From NCBI RefSeq assembly GCF_047601025.1, contig NZ_JASGJZ010000001.1, positions 1,984,001 through 2,048,000 on the forward strand: a DNA stretch of 64,000 bases, written 5' to 3'. This document shows, one piece after another, positions 1-10,135 of the stretch. Every line of letters starts with the position of its first letter. Positions within the stretch are counted from its first letter, which is position 1. The notes beneath the pieces were generated by a model. It saw nothing but the letters and a program-made list of their open reading frames with translations. It ran no database searches and had not been told where the DNA came from. This stretch comes from Pseudorhodoferax sp047601025. GTDB taxonomy: Bacteria; Pseudomonadota; Gammaproteobacteria; Burkholderiales; Burkholderiaceae_C. The position numbers and the translations under genes are program-made.

Positions 1-25
1 CCAATTCAGGACTATCCCTAGACCC

Positions 26-754
26 GTGCCGCTGCAATCCGTCGCCCCCCAACGCCTGTACCGCCAGATCGCGGACCAACTGCGCGAGCTGATCGCGCAG
101 GGCGAGTTCGCCGTCGGCGCGCGGCTGCCGGCCGAGCGCGAGCTGGCGCAGCAGCTGGGCGTGAGCCGCCCCTCGGTGCGCGAGGCGCTGATCGCGCTGG
201 AGGTCGAGGGCTGGGTCGAGGTGCGCACCGGCTCGGGCGTGTACGTGCTCGGGCGGTCGCGCCGCTCGGCCGCGCCGGCGGCGGCCGCCGCGCAGAACGA
301 ATGGGGGCCGCTGGAGCTGATCCGCGCGCGCCGCGTGGTCGAGGGCGAGACCGCCGCCATCGCCGCGCGGCAGCGCAAGCGCGCCCACCTGCAGGCGATG
401 GACCAGGCGCTGGACGACATGCGCGCCACGGCCGCGCGCAACACCATGCCGCTGGAGGGCGACCGCGCCTTCCACCTGGCCATCGTGCAGGCCTGCGGCA
501 ACCAGGTGCTGACCGAGACCGTGCAGGGCTTCTGGGACTCGCGCCGCGGCCCCATCTTCACGCGGCTGGGCGGCTACTTCGAGACCGTGGCCTCCTGGCG
601 CATGGCGATCGCCGAGCACGAGGCCATCCGCGGCGCGATCGCCGCGCGCGACGCCGGCGCCGCGCGTGCGGCGATGCACACGCACATGGACAAGTCGCAC
701 CAGCGCTTTTCCGCCAGTTGGCGGCGCGCCAAGGATTTCCCCACCCCCGCCTGA
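26..754 (+). CDS. GntR-family (FadR/FCD) transcriptional regulator
   Basis: A 242-residue regulator with an N-terminal winged-helix GntR domain (about residues 8-75, recognition region SRPSVREALIALE) and a C-terminal all-helical FCD ligand domain (about 95-225). The FCD metal/ligand residues can be seen: Asp and His in DRAFHLAI, His in EHEAI and His in MHTHM. FCD regulators usually sense small carboxylates, often the substrate of the adjacent pathway. The gene ends 21 bp before the TRAP binding-protein gene on the same strand, so it probably controls that transporter and the catabolic genes downstream. GTG is the only sensible start; the ribosome-binding region lies at the window edge and is weak. 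Confidence 0.93.
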   Translation: MPLQSVAPQRLYRQIADQLRELIAQGEFAVGARLPAERELAQQLGVSRPSVREALIALEVEGWVEVRTGSGVYVLGRSRRSAAPAAAAAQNEWGPLELIRARRVVEGETAAIAARQRKRAHLQAMDQALDDMRATAARNTMPLEGDRAFHLAIVQACGNQVLTETVQGFWDSRRGPIFTRLGGYFETVASWRMAIAEHEAIRGAIAARDAGAARAAMHTHMDKSHQRFSASWRRAKDFPTPA

Positions 755-775
755 CGACACCAAGGAGACGACACC

Positions 776-1762
776 ATGCCCGACAAGCGCCGCACGCTCA
801 AGACCCTGGCCCTGGCCGCCGTGCTGGCCTGCACCCTGGGCCCGGCCCAGGCCCAGACCAAGCTCAAGTGGGCCCACGTGTACGAGACCTCCGAGCCCTT
901 CCACAAGTACTCGGTCTGGGCCGGCGAGGAGATCAAGAAGCGCACCAACGGCAAGTACGAGATCACGGTGTTCCCGGCCTCCACGCTGGGCAAGGAGGCC
1001 GACATCAACCAGGGCCTGACGCTGGGCACGGTGGACATCGTGCTGAGCGGCGCCAGCTTCTCCGGGCGCAGCTACCCGCCGCTGGCCATCACCTACTTCC
1101 CGTTCATCTTCCGCGACGCCGAGCACCAGCTCAAGTACGCCCGCAGCGACGTGTTCCGGGAACTGGCCAAGGGCTACGGCGACAAGACCGGCAACCACAT
1201 CACGGCGCTCTCCTACTACGGCGCGCGCCACGTCACCAGCAGCGCGGCGCGGCCGGTGGCCAAGCCCGAGGACATGAAGGGCCTGAAGATCCGCGTTCCC
1301 GACGCGCCGGCCTACCTGGCCTTCCCGCGCGCGCTGGGCGCCAACGCCACGCCGATCGCGTTCGCCGAGGTCTACCTCGCGCTGCAGAACAACACCGTGG
1401 ACGCGCAGGAGAACCCGCTGCCCACGATCGAGGCCAAGAAGTTCTACGAGGTGCAGAAGAACATCTCGCTGACCGGCCACATCGTCGACTCGCTGCTGAC
1501 GGTGGTCTCCGGCAGCCTGTGGAAGCGCCTGTCGGCCGACGAGCAGAAGATCTTCACCGAGGTCATGCAGGAAGCGGCCGAGAAGACCGGCCGCGAGATC
1601 ATCGCCTCCGAGGCGCGCCTGGTCGAGGAGTTCAAGAAGCGCGGCAACAACGTGATCACGGTGGACAAGAACGCCTTCCGCGAGGCCGTGCTGAAGAACA
1701 CCAAGCCCACGGACCACGGCTACCGCCAGCAGGACTACGACCGCATCGTGGCGATCCAGTAG
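776..1762 (+). CDS. dctP: TRAP transporter periplasmic substrate-binding protein (DctP family)
   Basis: A 328-residue periplasmic receptor of a tripartite ATP-independent transporter. Residues 1-26 form a Sec signal peptide with a positive start, a hydrophobic core and an AQA cleavage site. The DctP-family carboxylate-binding arginine is seen in GLKIRVPD (about residue 170), followed by the typical segment AFAEVYLALQNNTVDAQENP. The start has a good AAGGAG ribosome site. It is first of the contiguous dctP-dctQ-dctM set, and the regulator and dehydratase on either side suggest an organic or sugar acid. The exact ligand cannot be read from sequence. Confidence 0.95.
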   Translation: MPDKRRTLKTLALAAVLACTLGPAQAQTKLKWAHVYETSEPFHKYSVWAGEEIKKRTNGKYEITVFPASTLGKEADINQGLTLGTVDIVLSGASFSGRSYPPLAITYFPFIFRDAEHQLKYARSDVFRELAKGYGDKTGNHITALSYYGARHVTSSAARPVAKPEDMKGLKIRVPDAPAYLAFPRALGANATPIAFAEVYLALQNNTVDAQENPLPTIEAKKFYEVQKNISLTGHIVDSLLTVVSGSLWKRLSADEQKIFTEVMQEAAEKTGREIIASEARLVEEFKKRGNNVITVDKNAFREAVLKNTKPTDHGYRQQDYDRIVAIQ

Positions 1763-1789
1763 GCCGCCGAGCCAACGCCGGGAGACGCC

Positions 1790-2347
1790 ATGTCCGAGCA
1801 CAGGATCATCGACGACGAGGGCCACTTCCACGCCGAGGACGAAGCGGTCGACCTGTCCGGCACCATCGCCGAGGGCTGGGTCGCGCTGCTGCTGTTCTGG
1901 CTGCTGGGGGCCACCGTGCTGTACCAGTTCGTCACGCGCTACGTGCTGAACGATTCGGCCGCCTGGACCGAGGAGGTGGCGCGCTACATGCTGATCGGCG
2001 TGGTGTTCATCGGCGCGGCCATCGGCGTGCGCAAGAACAACCACATCCAGGTGGACTTCTTCTACCGCCACATGCCGGCGGCGATGGGCCGCTGGCTGTC
2101 GCGGCTGGTCGACGTGGTGCGCACCGCGTTCTTCGTCGCGGCCGCGGTGATGACGGTGCAGATGATGCTCAAGATCGGCGGCAACACGCGCATGACCGTG
2201 ATCGACGCGCCGATGAACATCGTCTACGGCGTGTGCCTGGTCGGCTTCGTCGCGATGGCCTGGCGCTCGCTGCAGGTCGCGCGCATCCACTGGTCGCGCG
2301 GCTACAGCGTGCTCGAGCGCCCCGAATCCACCATCGACGAGCGCTGA
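1790..2347 (+). CDS. dctQ: TRAP transporter small permease (DctQ family)
   Basis: A 185-residue inner-membrane protein with four predicted transmembrane helices, typical of the small TRAP subunit that pairs with DctM. The family-typical segment YVLNDSAAWTEEVARYMLIG and the following GVRKNNHIQVD are present. A hydrophilic N-terminus of about 25 residues precedes the first helix. It lies 27 bp after dctP and 3 bp before dctM, so the three are surely cotranscribed. Confidence 0.93.
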   Translation: MSEHRIIDDEGHFHAEDEAVDLSGTIAEGWVALLLFWLLGATVLYQFVTRYVLNDSAAWTEEVARYMLIGVVFIGAAIGVRKNNHIQVDFFYRHMPAAMGRWLSRLVDVVRTAFFVAAAVMTVQMMLKIGGNTRMTVIDAPMNIVYGVCLVGFVAMAWRSLQVARIHWSRGYSVLERPESTIDER

Positions 2348-2350
2348 CCC

Positions 2351-3745
2351 ATGCTCAAGATCCTGTTCCTGGTCTTCATGGCCGGCGGCATCCCGGTGGC
2401 CATCGCCATGGCCGGCGCCTCGCTGGTCTACATCCTGATCTCGGGCGACCTGCCGCCGTTCGTGGTGGTGCACCGCATGGTCAGCGGCATCGACAGCTTC
2501 CCGCTGCTGGCCGTGCCGTTCTTCATCCTGGCCGGCAACCTGATGAACAACGCCGGCATCACCACGCGCATCTACAACTTCGCGCTGGCGCTGGTGGGCT
2601 GGCTCAAGGGCGGCCTGGGCCACGTGAACATCGTCGGCTCGGTGGTGTTCGCCGGCATGAGCGGCACCGCCATCGCCGACGCGGCCGGCCTCGGCACGAT
2701 CGAGATCAAGGCCATGAAGGAGCACGGCTACAGCACCGAGTTCGCGGTCGGCGTCACGGCCGCCTCGGCCACGCTGGGGCCCATCATCCCGCCCAGCCTG
2801 CCGTTCGTGATCTACGGGATGATGGGCAACGTCTCGATCGGCGCGCTGTTCCTGGCCGGACTGATGCCGGGCCTGCTGATGACCATCCTGATGATGCTGA
2901 CGGTGGCCTACTACGCGCACCGCAACGGCTGGGGCCGCGACATGCAGTTTTCCGGCCCGCGCCTGGTCAAGGCCCTGTCGGAGCTGGCGGTGGTGGTCGG
3001 CTGGCCGCTGCTGCTGTGGCTGGTCGTGGCCAAGCTGGACGTGCCGGCGCAGCCCGCGGTGTTCGTGGGCCTGGCCTCGCTGTTCGTGCTCGACCGCATC
3101 TTCCGGTTCGAGGCGCTGCTGCCCATCATGACGCCGGTGCTGCTGATCGGCGGCATGAGCACCGGCCTGTTCACGCCCACCGAGGGCGCGATCGCGGCCT
3201 GCGTCTGGGCCATGATCCTGGGCTTCCTGTGGTACCGCACGCTGCAGTGGAAGATGTTCCTGAAGGTCTGCCTGGAGACCATCGAGACCACCGCGACGGT
3301 GCTGTTCATCGTCGCGGCCGCGTCCATCTTCGGCTGGATGCTGACGGCCACCGGCGTGACCACCGACATCGCCGCCTGGGTGCTGGGCTTCACGCGCGAG
3401 GCCTGGGTGTTCCTGCTGCTGGCCAATTTGCTGATGCTGTTCGTCGGCTGCTTCCTGGAGCCCACGGCGGCGATCACCATCCTCGTGCCGATCCTGCTGC
3501 CGATCGCCACGCAGCTGGGCGTCGACCCGGTGCACTTCGGCCTGGTCATGGTGCTGAACCTGATGATCGGGCTGCTGCACCCGCCGATGGGCCTGGTGCT
3601 GTTCGTGCTGGCGCGCGTGGCCGGGCTCTCCTTCGAGCGCACCACCATGGCCATCCTGCCCTGGCTGGTGCCGCTGCTGCTGAGCCTGGCCATCATCACC
3701 TACGTGCCGGAGCTGGTGCTGTGGCTGCCCAGGATGTTCTTCTGA
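2351..3745 (+). CDS. dctM: TRAP transporter large permease (DctM family)
   Basis: A 464-residue, strongly hydrophobic protein with about a dozen predicted membrane spans: the ion-coupled transport subunit of the TRAP system. Family motifs include FILAGNLMNNAGI, the GMSGTAIADAAGLGT region and the PPSLPFVIYG loop, with a second-half equivalent around LLHPPMGLVLFVLARV. Length is normal for the family (about 430-470). The start codon is 3 bp after the dctQ stop. The next gene, a UxaA-family dehydratase, starts 22 bp after its stop, tying import to breakdown of the same compound. Confidence 0.94.
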   Translation: MLKILFLVFMAGGIPVAIAMAGASLVYILISGDLPPFVVVHRMVSGIDSFPLLAVPFFILAGNLMNNAGITTRIYNFALALVGWLKGGLGHVNIVGSVVFAGMSGTAIADAAGLGTIEIKAMKEHGYSTEFAVGVTAASATLGPIIPPSLPFVIYGMMGNVSIGALFLAGLMPGLLMTILMMLTVAYYAHRNGWGRDMQFSGPRLVKALSELAVVVGWPLLLWLVVAKLDVPAQPAVFVGLASLFVLDRIFRFEALLPIMTPVLLIGGMSTGLFTPTEGAIAACVWAMILGFLWYRTLQWKMFLKVCLETIETTATVLFIVAAASIFGWMLTATGVTTDIAAWVLGFTREAWVFLLLANLLMLFVGCFLEPTAAITILVPILLPIATQLGVDPVHFGLVMVLNLMIGLLHPPMGLVLFVLARVAGLSFERTTMAILPWLVPLLLSLAIITYVPELVLWLPRMFF

Positions 3746-3767
3746 TGCGCTTGCGGGAGGCTTTCCG

Positions 3768-5294
3768 ATGACCCCCTTCATCCGCCTGCACCCCGACGAC
3801 GACGTGGTGATCGCGCGCGGCCAGCTGGTCGGCGGCGCCAGCGTCGAAGGCTTCGCCGTGCGCGGCCTGGTGCCCGCCGGCCACAAGATCGCCGCGCGCG
3901 ACATCGCGCAAGGCGCGCCGGTGCGCCGCTACAACCAGATCATCGGCTTCGCCAGCCGGCCGATCGCGCAGGGCGAGCACGTGCACACGCACAACCTGGA
4001 CATGGGGCCGGACAAGGGGGGCTTCGCCCGCGACTACGCCTTCGGCGCCGACGTGCGGCCGCCGCCGGCGCGGCGCGAGGCCAGCTTCCTGGGCATCCGC
4101 CGCGCCGACGGCCGCGTGGCCACGCGCAACTACATCGGCGTGCTGACCAGCGTGAATTGCTCGGCCACCGCCGCGCGCGCGATCGCCGACCATTTCTCGC
4201 GCCGCATCAACCCGCAGGCGCTGGCCGCCTACCCGCAGGTGGACGGCGTGGTCGCGCTGACGCACGGCACCGGCTGCGGCATGGACACCGAGGGCCTGGG
4301 CATGCGCATCCTGGAGCGCACGCTGACCGGCTACGCCACGCACGCCAACTTCGCCGGCGTGCTGGTCGTGGGCCTGGGCTGCGAGGCCAACCAGATCAAC
4401 GCCTGGCTGGCCAGCGGCCACCTGGTCGAGGGCGAGACGCTGCGCACCTTCAACATCCAGGACACCGGCGGCACGCACAAGACGGTCGAGAAGGGCATCG
4501 CGCTGATCGAGGCCATGCTGCCGCGCGCCAACGCCGTCGTGCGCGAGCCCTGCAGCGCCGCGCACATCGCCATCGGCCTGCAGTGCGGCGGCTCGGACGG
4601 CTACTCCGGCATCAGCGCGAACCCGGCGCTGGGCGCGGCGGTGGACCTGCTGGTCGCGCACGGCGGCACGGCCATCCTGTCGGAGACGCCCGAGATCTAC
4701 GGCGCCGAGCACCTGCTGACGCGCCGCGCCGTGCGCCGCGAGGTCGGCGAGAAGCTGGTCGAGCGCATCCGCTGGTGGGAGCGCTACACCGCGCTGAACG
4801 ACGGCGAGATGAACAACAACCCCTCGCCCGGCAACAAGGCCGGCGGGCTGACGACGATCCTGGAGAAGTCGCTGGGCGCGGTCGCCAAGGGCGGCACCGG
4901 CAACCTGGAGGCGGTCTACGAATACGCCGAGCCGGTCACGGCGCACGGCTTCGTCTACATGGACACGCCGGGCTACGACCCGGTCAGCGCCACCGGCCAG
5001 GTCGCCGGCGGCGCCAACCTCATCTGCTTCACCACCGGCCGCGGCTCGGCCTACGGCTGCGCGCCCGCCCCTTCGCTGAAGCTGGCCACGAACACCGCGC
5101 TGTGGCGGCGCCAGGAAGAGGACATGGACGTCAACTGCGGCGAGATCGTCGACGGCACGGCCGGCATCGCGCAGATGGGCCAGCGCATCTTCGAGCTGGT
5201 GCTGGCCACCGCCTCGGGCCAGACCACCAAGAGCGAGCGGCACGGCTACGGCCAGAGCGAGTTCGTTCCCTGGCAGGTGGGCGCGGTGATGTGA
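3768..5294 (+). CDS. UxaA-family dehydratase (altronate/galactarate type), SAF and catalytic domains fused
   Basis: A 508-residue member of the altronate dehydratase/galactarate dehydratase/sulfolactate sulfo-lyase family. Residues 1-90 form a SAF domain (GHKIAARDIAQGAPVRRYNQ) and the rest is the UxaA catalytic core, with TSVNCSATAA, the GTGCGMDTEG loop, GLGCEANQIN, GLQCGGSDGYSGISANP and NPSPGNKAGG. Known members are Fe(II)-dependent lyases that dehydrate aldonic or aldaric acids. Length matches E. coli UxaA; SuyAB enzymes normally keep the two parts on separate chains, which mildly favours a sugar-acid substrate. It sits between the TRAP genes and a 2-hydroxyacid-type dehydrogenase. Substrate is not resolved. 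Confidence 0.88.
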   Translation: MTPFIRLHPDDDVVIARGQLVGGASVEGFAVRGLVPAGHKIAARDIAQGAPVRRYNQIIGFASRPIAQGEHVHTHNLDMGPDKGGFARDYAFGADVRPPPARREASFLGIRRADGRVATRNYIGVLTSVNCSATAARAIADHFSRRINPQALAAYPQVDGVVALTHGTGCGMDTEGLGMRILERTLTGYATHANFAGVLVVGLGCEANQINAWLASGHLVEGETLRTFNIQDTGGTHKTVEKGIALIEAMLPRANAVVREPCSAAHIAIGLQCGGSDGYSGISANPALGAAVDLLVAHGGTAILSETPEIYGAEHLLTRRAVRREVGEKLVERIRWWERYTALNDGEMNNNPSPGNKAGGLTTILEKSLGAVAKGGTGNLEAVYEYAEPVTAHGFVYMDTPGYDPVSATGQVAGGANLICFTTGRGSAYGCAPAPSLKLATNTALWRRQEEDMDVNCGEIVDGTAGIAQMGQRIFELVLATASGQTTKSERHGYGQSEFVPWQVGAVM

Positions 5295-5376
5295 GCGCCC
5301 CGGCCTTCCCTTCCCCGCGGTCGTGCGGCGCCTCCCTCCGGCGGGGCAGCGGCGGCCGCCCCACTTCGGAGCCCTC

Positions 5377-6438
5377 ATGAGCAAGACCCTCACCCCCGAG
5401 AAGCTGCAGGACCTCGTGGCCCACGTGCTGGCCGCCGCCGGCAGCGCGCAGGCCGAGGCCGACAAGGTCGCGGCGAACCTGGTGCTGGCCAACCTGTCCG
5501 GCCACGACTCGCACGGCGTGGGCATGGTGCCGCGCTACGTCGACGCGGTGCTGGAAGGCGGGCTGAAGCCCAACACCGGCGTGCGCGCCGGCGTGGACCT
5601 GGGCACCATGCTGGCGCTGGACGGCCAGCGCGGCTACGGCCAGATCGTCGGCGAGCAGGCCATGCGCATGGGCATCGAGCGGGCCCGGCGGCACGGCAGC
5701 TGCATCGTGACGGTCGGCAACAGCCACCACCTGGGCCGCATCGGCCATTTCGCCGAGATGGCGGTGGAGGCGGGCCTGGTGTCGCTGCATTTCGTGAACG
5801 TGCTGTCGCGGCCGGTGGTCGCGCCGTTCGGCGGCGGCGACGGGCGCTTCGGCACGAACCCGTGCTGCATCGGCATCCCGCTCGAAGGCCAGCCCCCCTT
5901 CGTGCTCGACTTCGCGACCAGCCGCGTGGCGCAGGGCAAGATGCGCGTGGCCCACAACAAGGGCGAGCGCGTGCCCGAGGGCTACCTGATCGACGCGCAG
6001 GGCCGGCCGACCACCGACCCCGGCGTGGTCGTCGTGCCGCAGGGCGAGGGCCTGTTCGGCGCGCTGATGACCTTCGGCGAGCACAAGGGCTACGGCATGG
6101 CCGTGGCCTGCGAGCTGCTGGGCGGCGCGCTGACCGGCGGCGGCACCTGGCACCGCCCCGCCGACACCGCGCGCACGGTGCTCAACGGCATGCTGGCGGT
6201 GCTGATCGACCCGGCGAAGCTCGGCACCCGGCCGGCCTTCGAGCGGGAGGCCGCGGCCTTCGTCGACTGGCTGCGCCAGGCCCCGGCCGGCCAGGGCCAC
6301 GATCGGGTGCGCATCGCCGGCGAGCCCGAGCGCGAGGCCCGCGCCCGCCGCGCGCGCGAAGGCATCGTGCTGGACGACGCGACCTGGCAGGAGATCGTGG
6401 ACGCCGGGCGCAAGGTGGGCTGGGCGGTCGCCGGATGA
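5377..6438 (+). CDS. Malate/L-lactate dehydrogenase-family (Ldh/YlbC/YiaK) oxidoreductase
   Basis: A 353-residue NAD(P)-dependent oxidoreductase of the family that includes YiaK, sulfolactate dehydrogenase ComC and archaeal malate dehydrogenases, unrelated to Rossmann-fold LDH. The signature H43-D44-S45-H46-G47 is present, with VGNSHHLGRIGHFAEMA and the cofactor region FGTNPCCIGIP. I chose the ATG at 5377 because the extra 18 residues of the longer frame look non-coding and the family starts here. It follows the dehydratase by 82 bp. In this setting it probably interconverts a 2-keto and a 2-hydroxy acid made from the TRAP substrate. Confidence 0.9.
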   Translation: MSKTLTPEKLQDLVAHVLAAAGSAQAEADKVAANLVLANLSGHDSHGVGMVPRYVDAVLEGGLKPNTGVRAGVDLGTMLALDGQRGYGQIVGEQAMRMGIERARRHGSCIVTVGNSHHLGRIGHFAEMAVEAGLVSLHFVNVLSRPVVAPFGGGDGRFGTNPCCIGIPLEGQPPFVLDFATSRVAQGKMRVAHNKGERVPEGYLIDAQGRPTTDPGVVVVPQGEGLFGALMTFGEHKGYGMAVACELLGGALTGGGTWHRPADTARTVLNGMLAVLIDPAKLGTRPAFEREAAAFVDWLRQAPAGQGHDRVRIAGEPEREARARRAREGIVLDDATWQEIVDAGRKVGWAVAG

Positions 6439-6485
6439 TCCGGCCGCCACCGGCCGCGGCCGGCCGGTGTCATGATGCGGCTCCG

Positions 6486-7379
6486 ATGGCCCCCGTCCGC
6501 ATTCCCCCGATCCAGGCGCTGCAGGCCTTCGAGGCGCTGGCGCGGCTGCGCAGCGTCACCCAGGCGGCCGAGGCGCTGAGCGTGACGCCCAGCGCCGTCA
6601 GCCACCGCATCCGCCAACTGGAGACGCAGCTGGCCGTCAAGCTGTTCACGCGCGGCGAGTTCACGCTCAGCGCCGAGGGCGCCGCCTACCTGGCGCGGGT
6701 GCGCGAAGCCCTGGCCGCGCTGCAGCAGGTGCCCGGGCGCGACGCGCAGGCCGGCGCGCCGACGCGGCTGCGGCTGGCCGTCACGCCGACCTTCTCGCGC
6801 GAGCTGCTGCTGCCGCGGCTGGCGCTGTTCCGCCACGCCTATCCCGAGGTGGAGCTGACGCTGCAGGTGGCCATCCCGGGCGCCCACGTCGTGGACGGCG
6901 AGGCCGACCTGGAGGTGCGCTTCGGCACCGGCCCGTTCCCCGAGCGCGAATCCATGCACCTGCTGGCCGACACGGTCTGCCCGGTCTGCAGCCCCGACTA
7001 CCTGCACGAGGCCGGCCCCTTCGACGGCTTCGCCAGCGAGCAGGACGTCGGCCGCGCGCGGCTGATCCGCACGCCGCTGGAGCCCTGGCGCACCTGGTTC
7101 CGCGCCTGCGGCATCCAGCGCCCCGAGCCGGCCAGCGGTGCCCAGTTCAACGACCTGGGCCTGGTGCTGGACGCGGCCGTGGCCGGCTTCGGCGTGGCGC
7201 TGACGCGGCTGCGGCTCGGCCGCGGCTGGCTGGACAGCGGGCGGCTGGTGCGCCTGTCGCCGCAGAGCGTGCCGTCGCCGCACAGCTACTACCTGTGCTG
7301 GCGGCCGGGCGCGCTGGAGCGCTGGGAATGCGCGGCCTTCGTGGACTGGCTGCGGCAGGCGATGCGCGACGCGCCGTGA
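6486..7379 (+). CDS. LysR-family transcriptional regulator (GcvA-like)
   Basis: A 297-residue LysR regulator with an N-terminal HTH (about residues 5-65; RSVTQAAEALSVTPSAVSHRIRQLE) and a periplasmic-binding-like effector domain. The N-terminus PPIQALQAFEALARL is the usual GcvA-like start, so ATG 6486 is preferred. An upstream in-frame ATG at 6435 overlaps the dehydrogenase stop as ATGA and would add 17 residues, so translational coupling is possible. It closes the TRAP/dehydratase cluster on the same strand and may act with the GntR protein at the head. Confidence 0.9.
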   Translation: MAPVRIPPIQALQAFEALARLRSVTQAAEALSVTPSAVSHRIRQLETQLAVKLFTRGEFTLSAEGAAYLARVREALAALQQVPGRDAQAGAPTRLRLAVTPTFSRELLLPRLALFRHAYPEVELTLQVAIPGAHVVDGEADLEVRFGTGPFPERESMHLLADTVCPVCSPDYLHEAGPFDGFASEQDVGRARLIRTPLEPWRTWFRACGIQRPEPASGAQFNDLGLVLDAAVAGFGVALTRLRLGRGWLDSGRLVRLSPQSVPSPHSYYLCWRPGALERWECAAFVDWLRQAMRDAP

Positions 7380-7400
7380 CGATGGCGGCGGCGCAGCGCC

Positions 7401-8252
7401 TCACGGCGCGAGCGCCGGCCCGAGCGCCGCGGCGATGCGTTCGCAGCGCCGCGCCTCCTTGGCCGCCAGGGCCCGCATCCAGCCCGCGTGCCCGAGCCGC
7501 TGCACCGTGGGCCGCAGGCGCGCCAGCACGCCGAGCACCGGGCCGTCCTCCCCGGCGCAGCAGGCTGTTGCGGCCGCCTCCAGCAGCCCGGGCGCGTCGA
7601 TGTCGGCCAGGCTGGAGAGGAACAGCAGCACGTCCAGCGCCTGCAGCATCGGCAGCGGAAAGTGGCGGTCGAACGCGCGGTCGAAGTCGAAGCGCACGAA
7701 GCCGGTGCCGTTCCAGGCCACGTTGCGGATCTGGGCGCCGCCGTGCCAGTGGCCGGCGCGGTGGAACTGCGCGAGGTCCTCGGCCGCGGCGAGCAGCAGG
7801 TCCGCACGGGGCGCCGCGCCGTCGCGCCCGCACGCCGGCAGCGGCCGGCCGGCCGGCTCCATCACGAAGGCGCTGCGGGCGACGGCCAGCACGCGCGGGA
7901 CGGCAGCGCCTGCGGCATGCAGTTCGCGCAGCCGCTGTACTTCGAACACATGCAGCGCGGTACGGCGCACCGGCGTGAACGGCAGGCCCGGGGCCAGCAG
8001 CCGCCGCAGCAGCGGCGCGAACGCGCCGAGCAGCCAGCCCTCCCACGGGCGCCGCCGGAACAGCCGCTTGGCGAACGCGGGCTGGCCGTCCCAGACGCAC
8101 GGTGCCACCCGCCGTCCTGCCAGCAGGGCGTCGAGCGTGGCTTCGGCAGCCTCGGGGGTCAGGCTGCCGGCGGCCGGGGCATGGTGTGCATCGTCGTGTG
8201 CCACGGGCGGTCGGCCCCGGCAGGCGCAAACGCTCCCGGGGTGCGTCCGCAT
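7401..8252 (-). CDS. Atypical protein-kinase-fold protein (BUD32/Kdo-kinase-like)
   Basis: A 283-residue protein whose middle resembles the small kinases of the BUD32/RIO/Kdo-kinase group. A candidate ATP lysine lies in PAFAKRLF, a hydrophobic hinge in SAFVMEPAGRPLP, a catalytic-loop-like HWHGGAQIRNV and a DFD in VRFDFDRAFD standing for the DFG aspartate. The catalytic aspartate expected in HGD is glycine here (HGG), so activity is doubtful or the loop is variant. Start at 8252 is supported by GGAGG six bases upstream. It is transcribed away from the lactate operon with no clear link to either side. Function unknown. Confidence 0.72.
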   Translation of the reverse strand: MRTHPGSVCACRGRPPVAHDDAHHAPAAGSLTPEAAEATLDALLAGRRVAPCVWDGQPAFAKRLFRRRPWEGWLLGAFAPLLRRLLAPGLPFTPVRRTALHVFEVQRLRELHAAGAAVPRVLAVARSAFVMEPAGRPLPACGRDGAAPRADLLLAAAEDLAQFHRAGHWHGGAQIRNVAWNGTGFVRFDFDRAFDRHFPLPMLQALDVLLFLSSLADIDAPGLLEAAATACCAGEDGPVLGVLARLRPTVQRLGHAGWMRALAAKEARRCERIAAALGPALAP

Positions 8253-8463
8253 TGTCGGCCTCCGTGGAATGACCCAGTGAATCGGTCGGCCCGGGTGCGC
8301 CGGCCACGGGGCGGCGCGTGAAAAACCTTCAAGCCCCGCCGCAACATTTTTTCATGTACGGCGTGAACTCCTCCACGTAAAGTCGCTCGCGCTGCGCTGA
8401 CCGGCCGAAGCCCGCGCCGCCCCGTCCTCAGACCAACGTCCAACAGTTCAGGAGACATCCGCC

Positions 8464-10125
<1,662 letters not shown>

Positions 10126-10135
10126 GGGCTCGGCC

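Noticed and set aside
301..3771. 1156-codon open frame across the TRAP genes and many similar long antisense or alternative frames (e.g. 26798-30922, 35308-39285)
   Set aside because: They overlap genes with clear families, translate to Arg/Gly/Pro/His-rich low-complexity sequence, and are expected where third codon positions are almost all G or C.
6435..6485. Longer N-terminus of the LysR gene from the ATG overlapping the dehydrogenase stop
   Set aside because: The added 17 residues are Pro/Ala-rich and unlike LysR N-termini; coupling is possible but not preferred.
8341..8383. Promoter for lldP with TAAAGT as -10
   Set aside because: The -10 is plausible but no acceptable -35 lies 16-18 bp upstream and no LldR-type operator is visible, so it is not listed.
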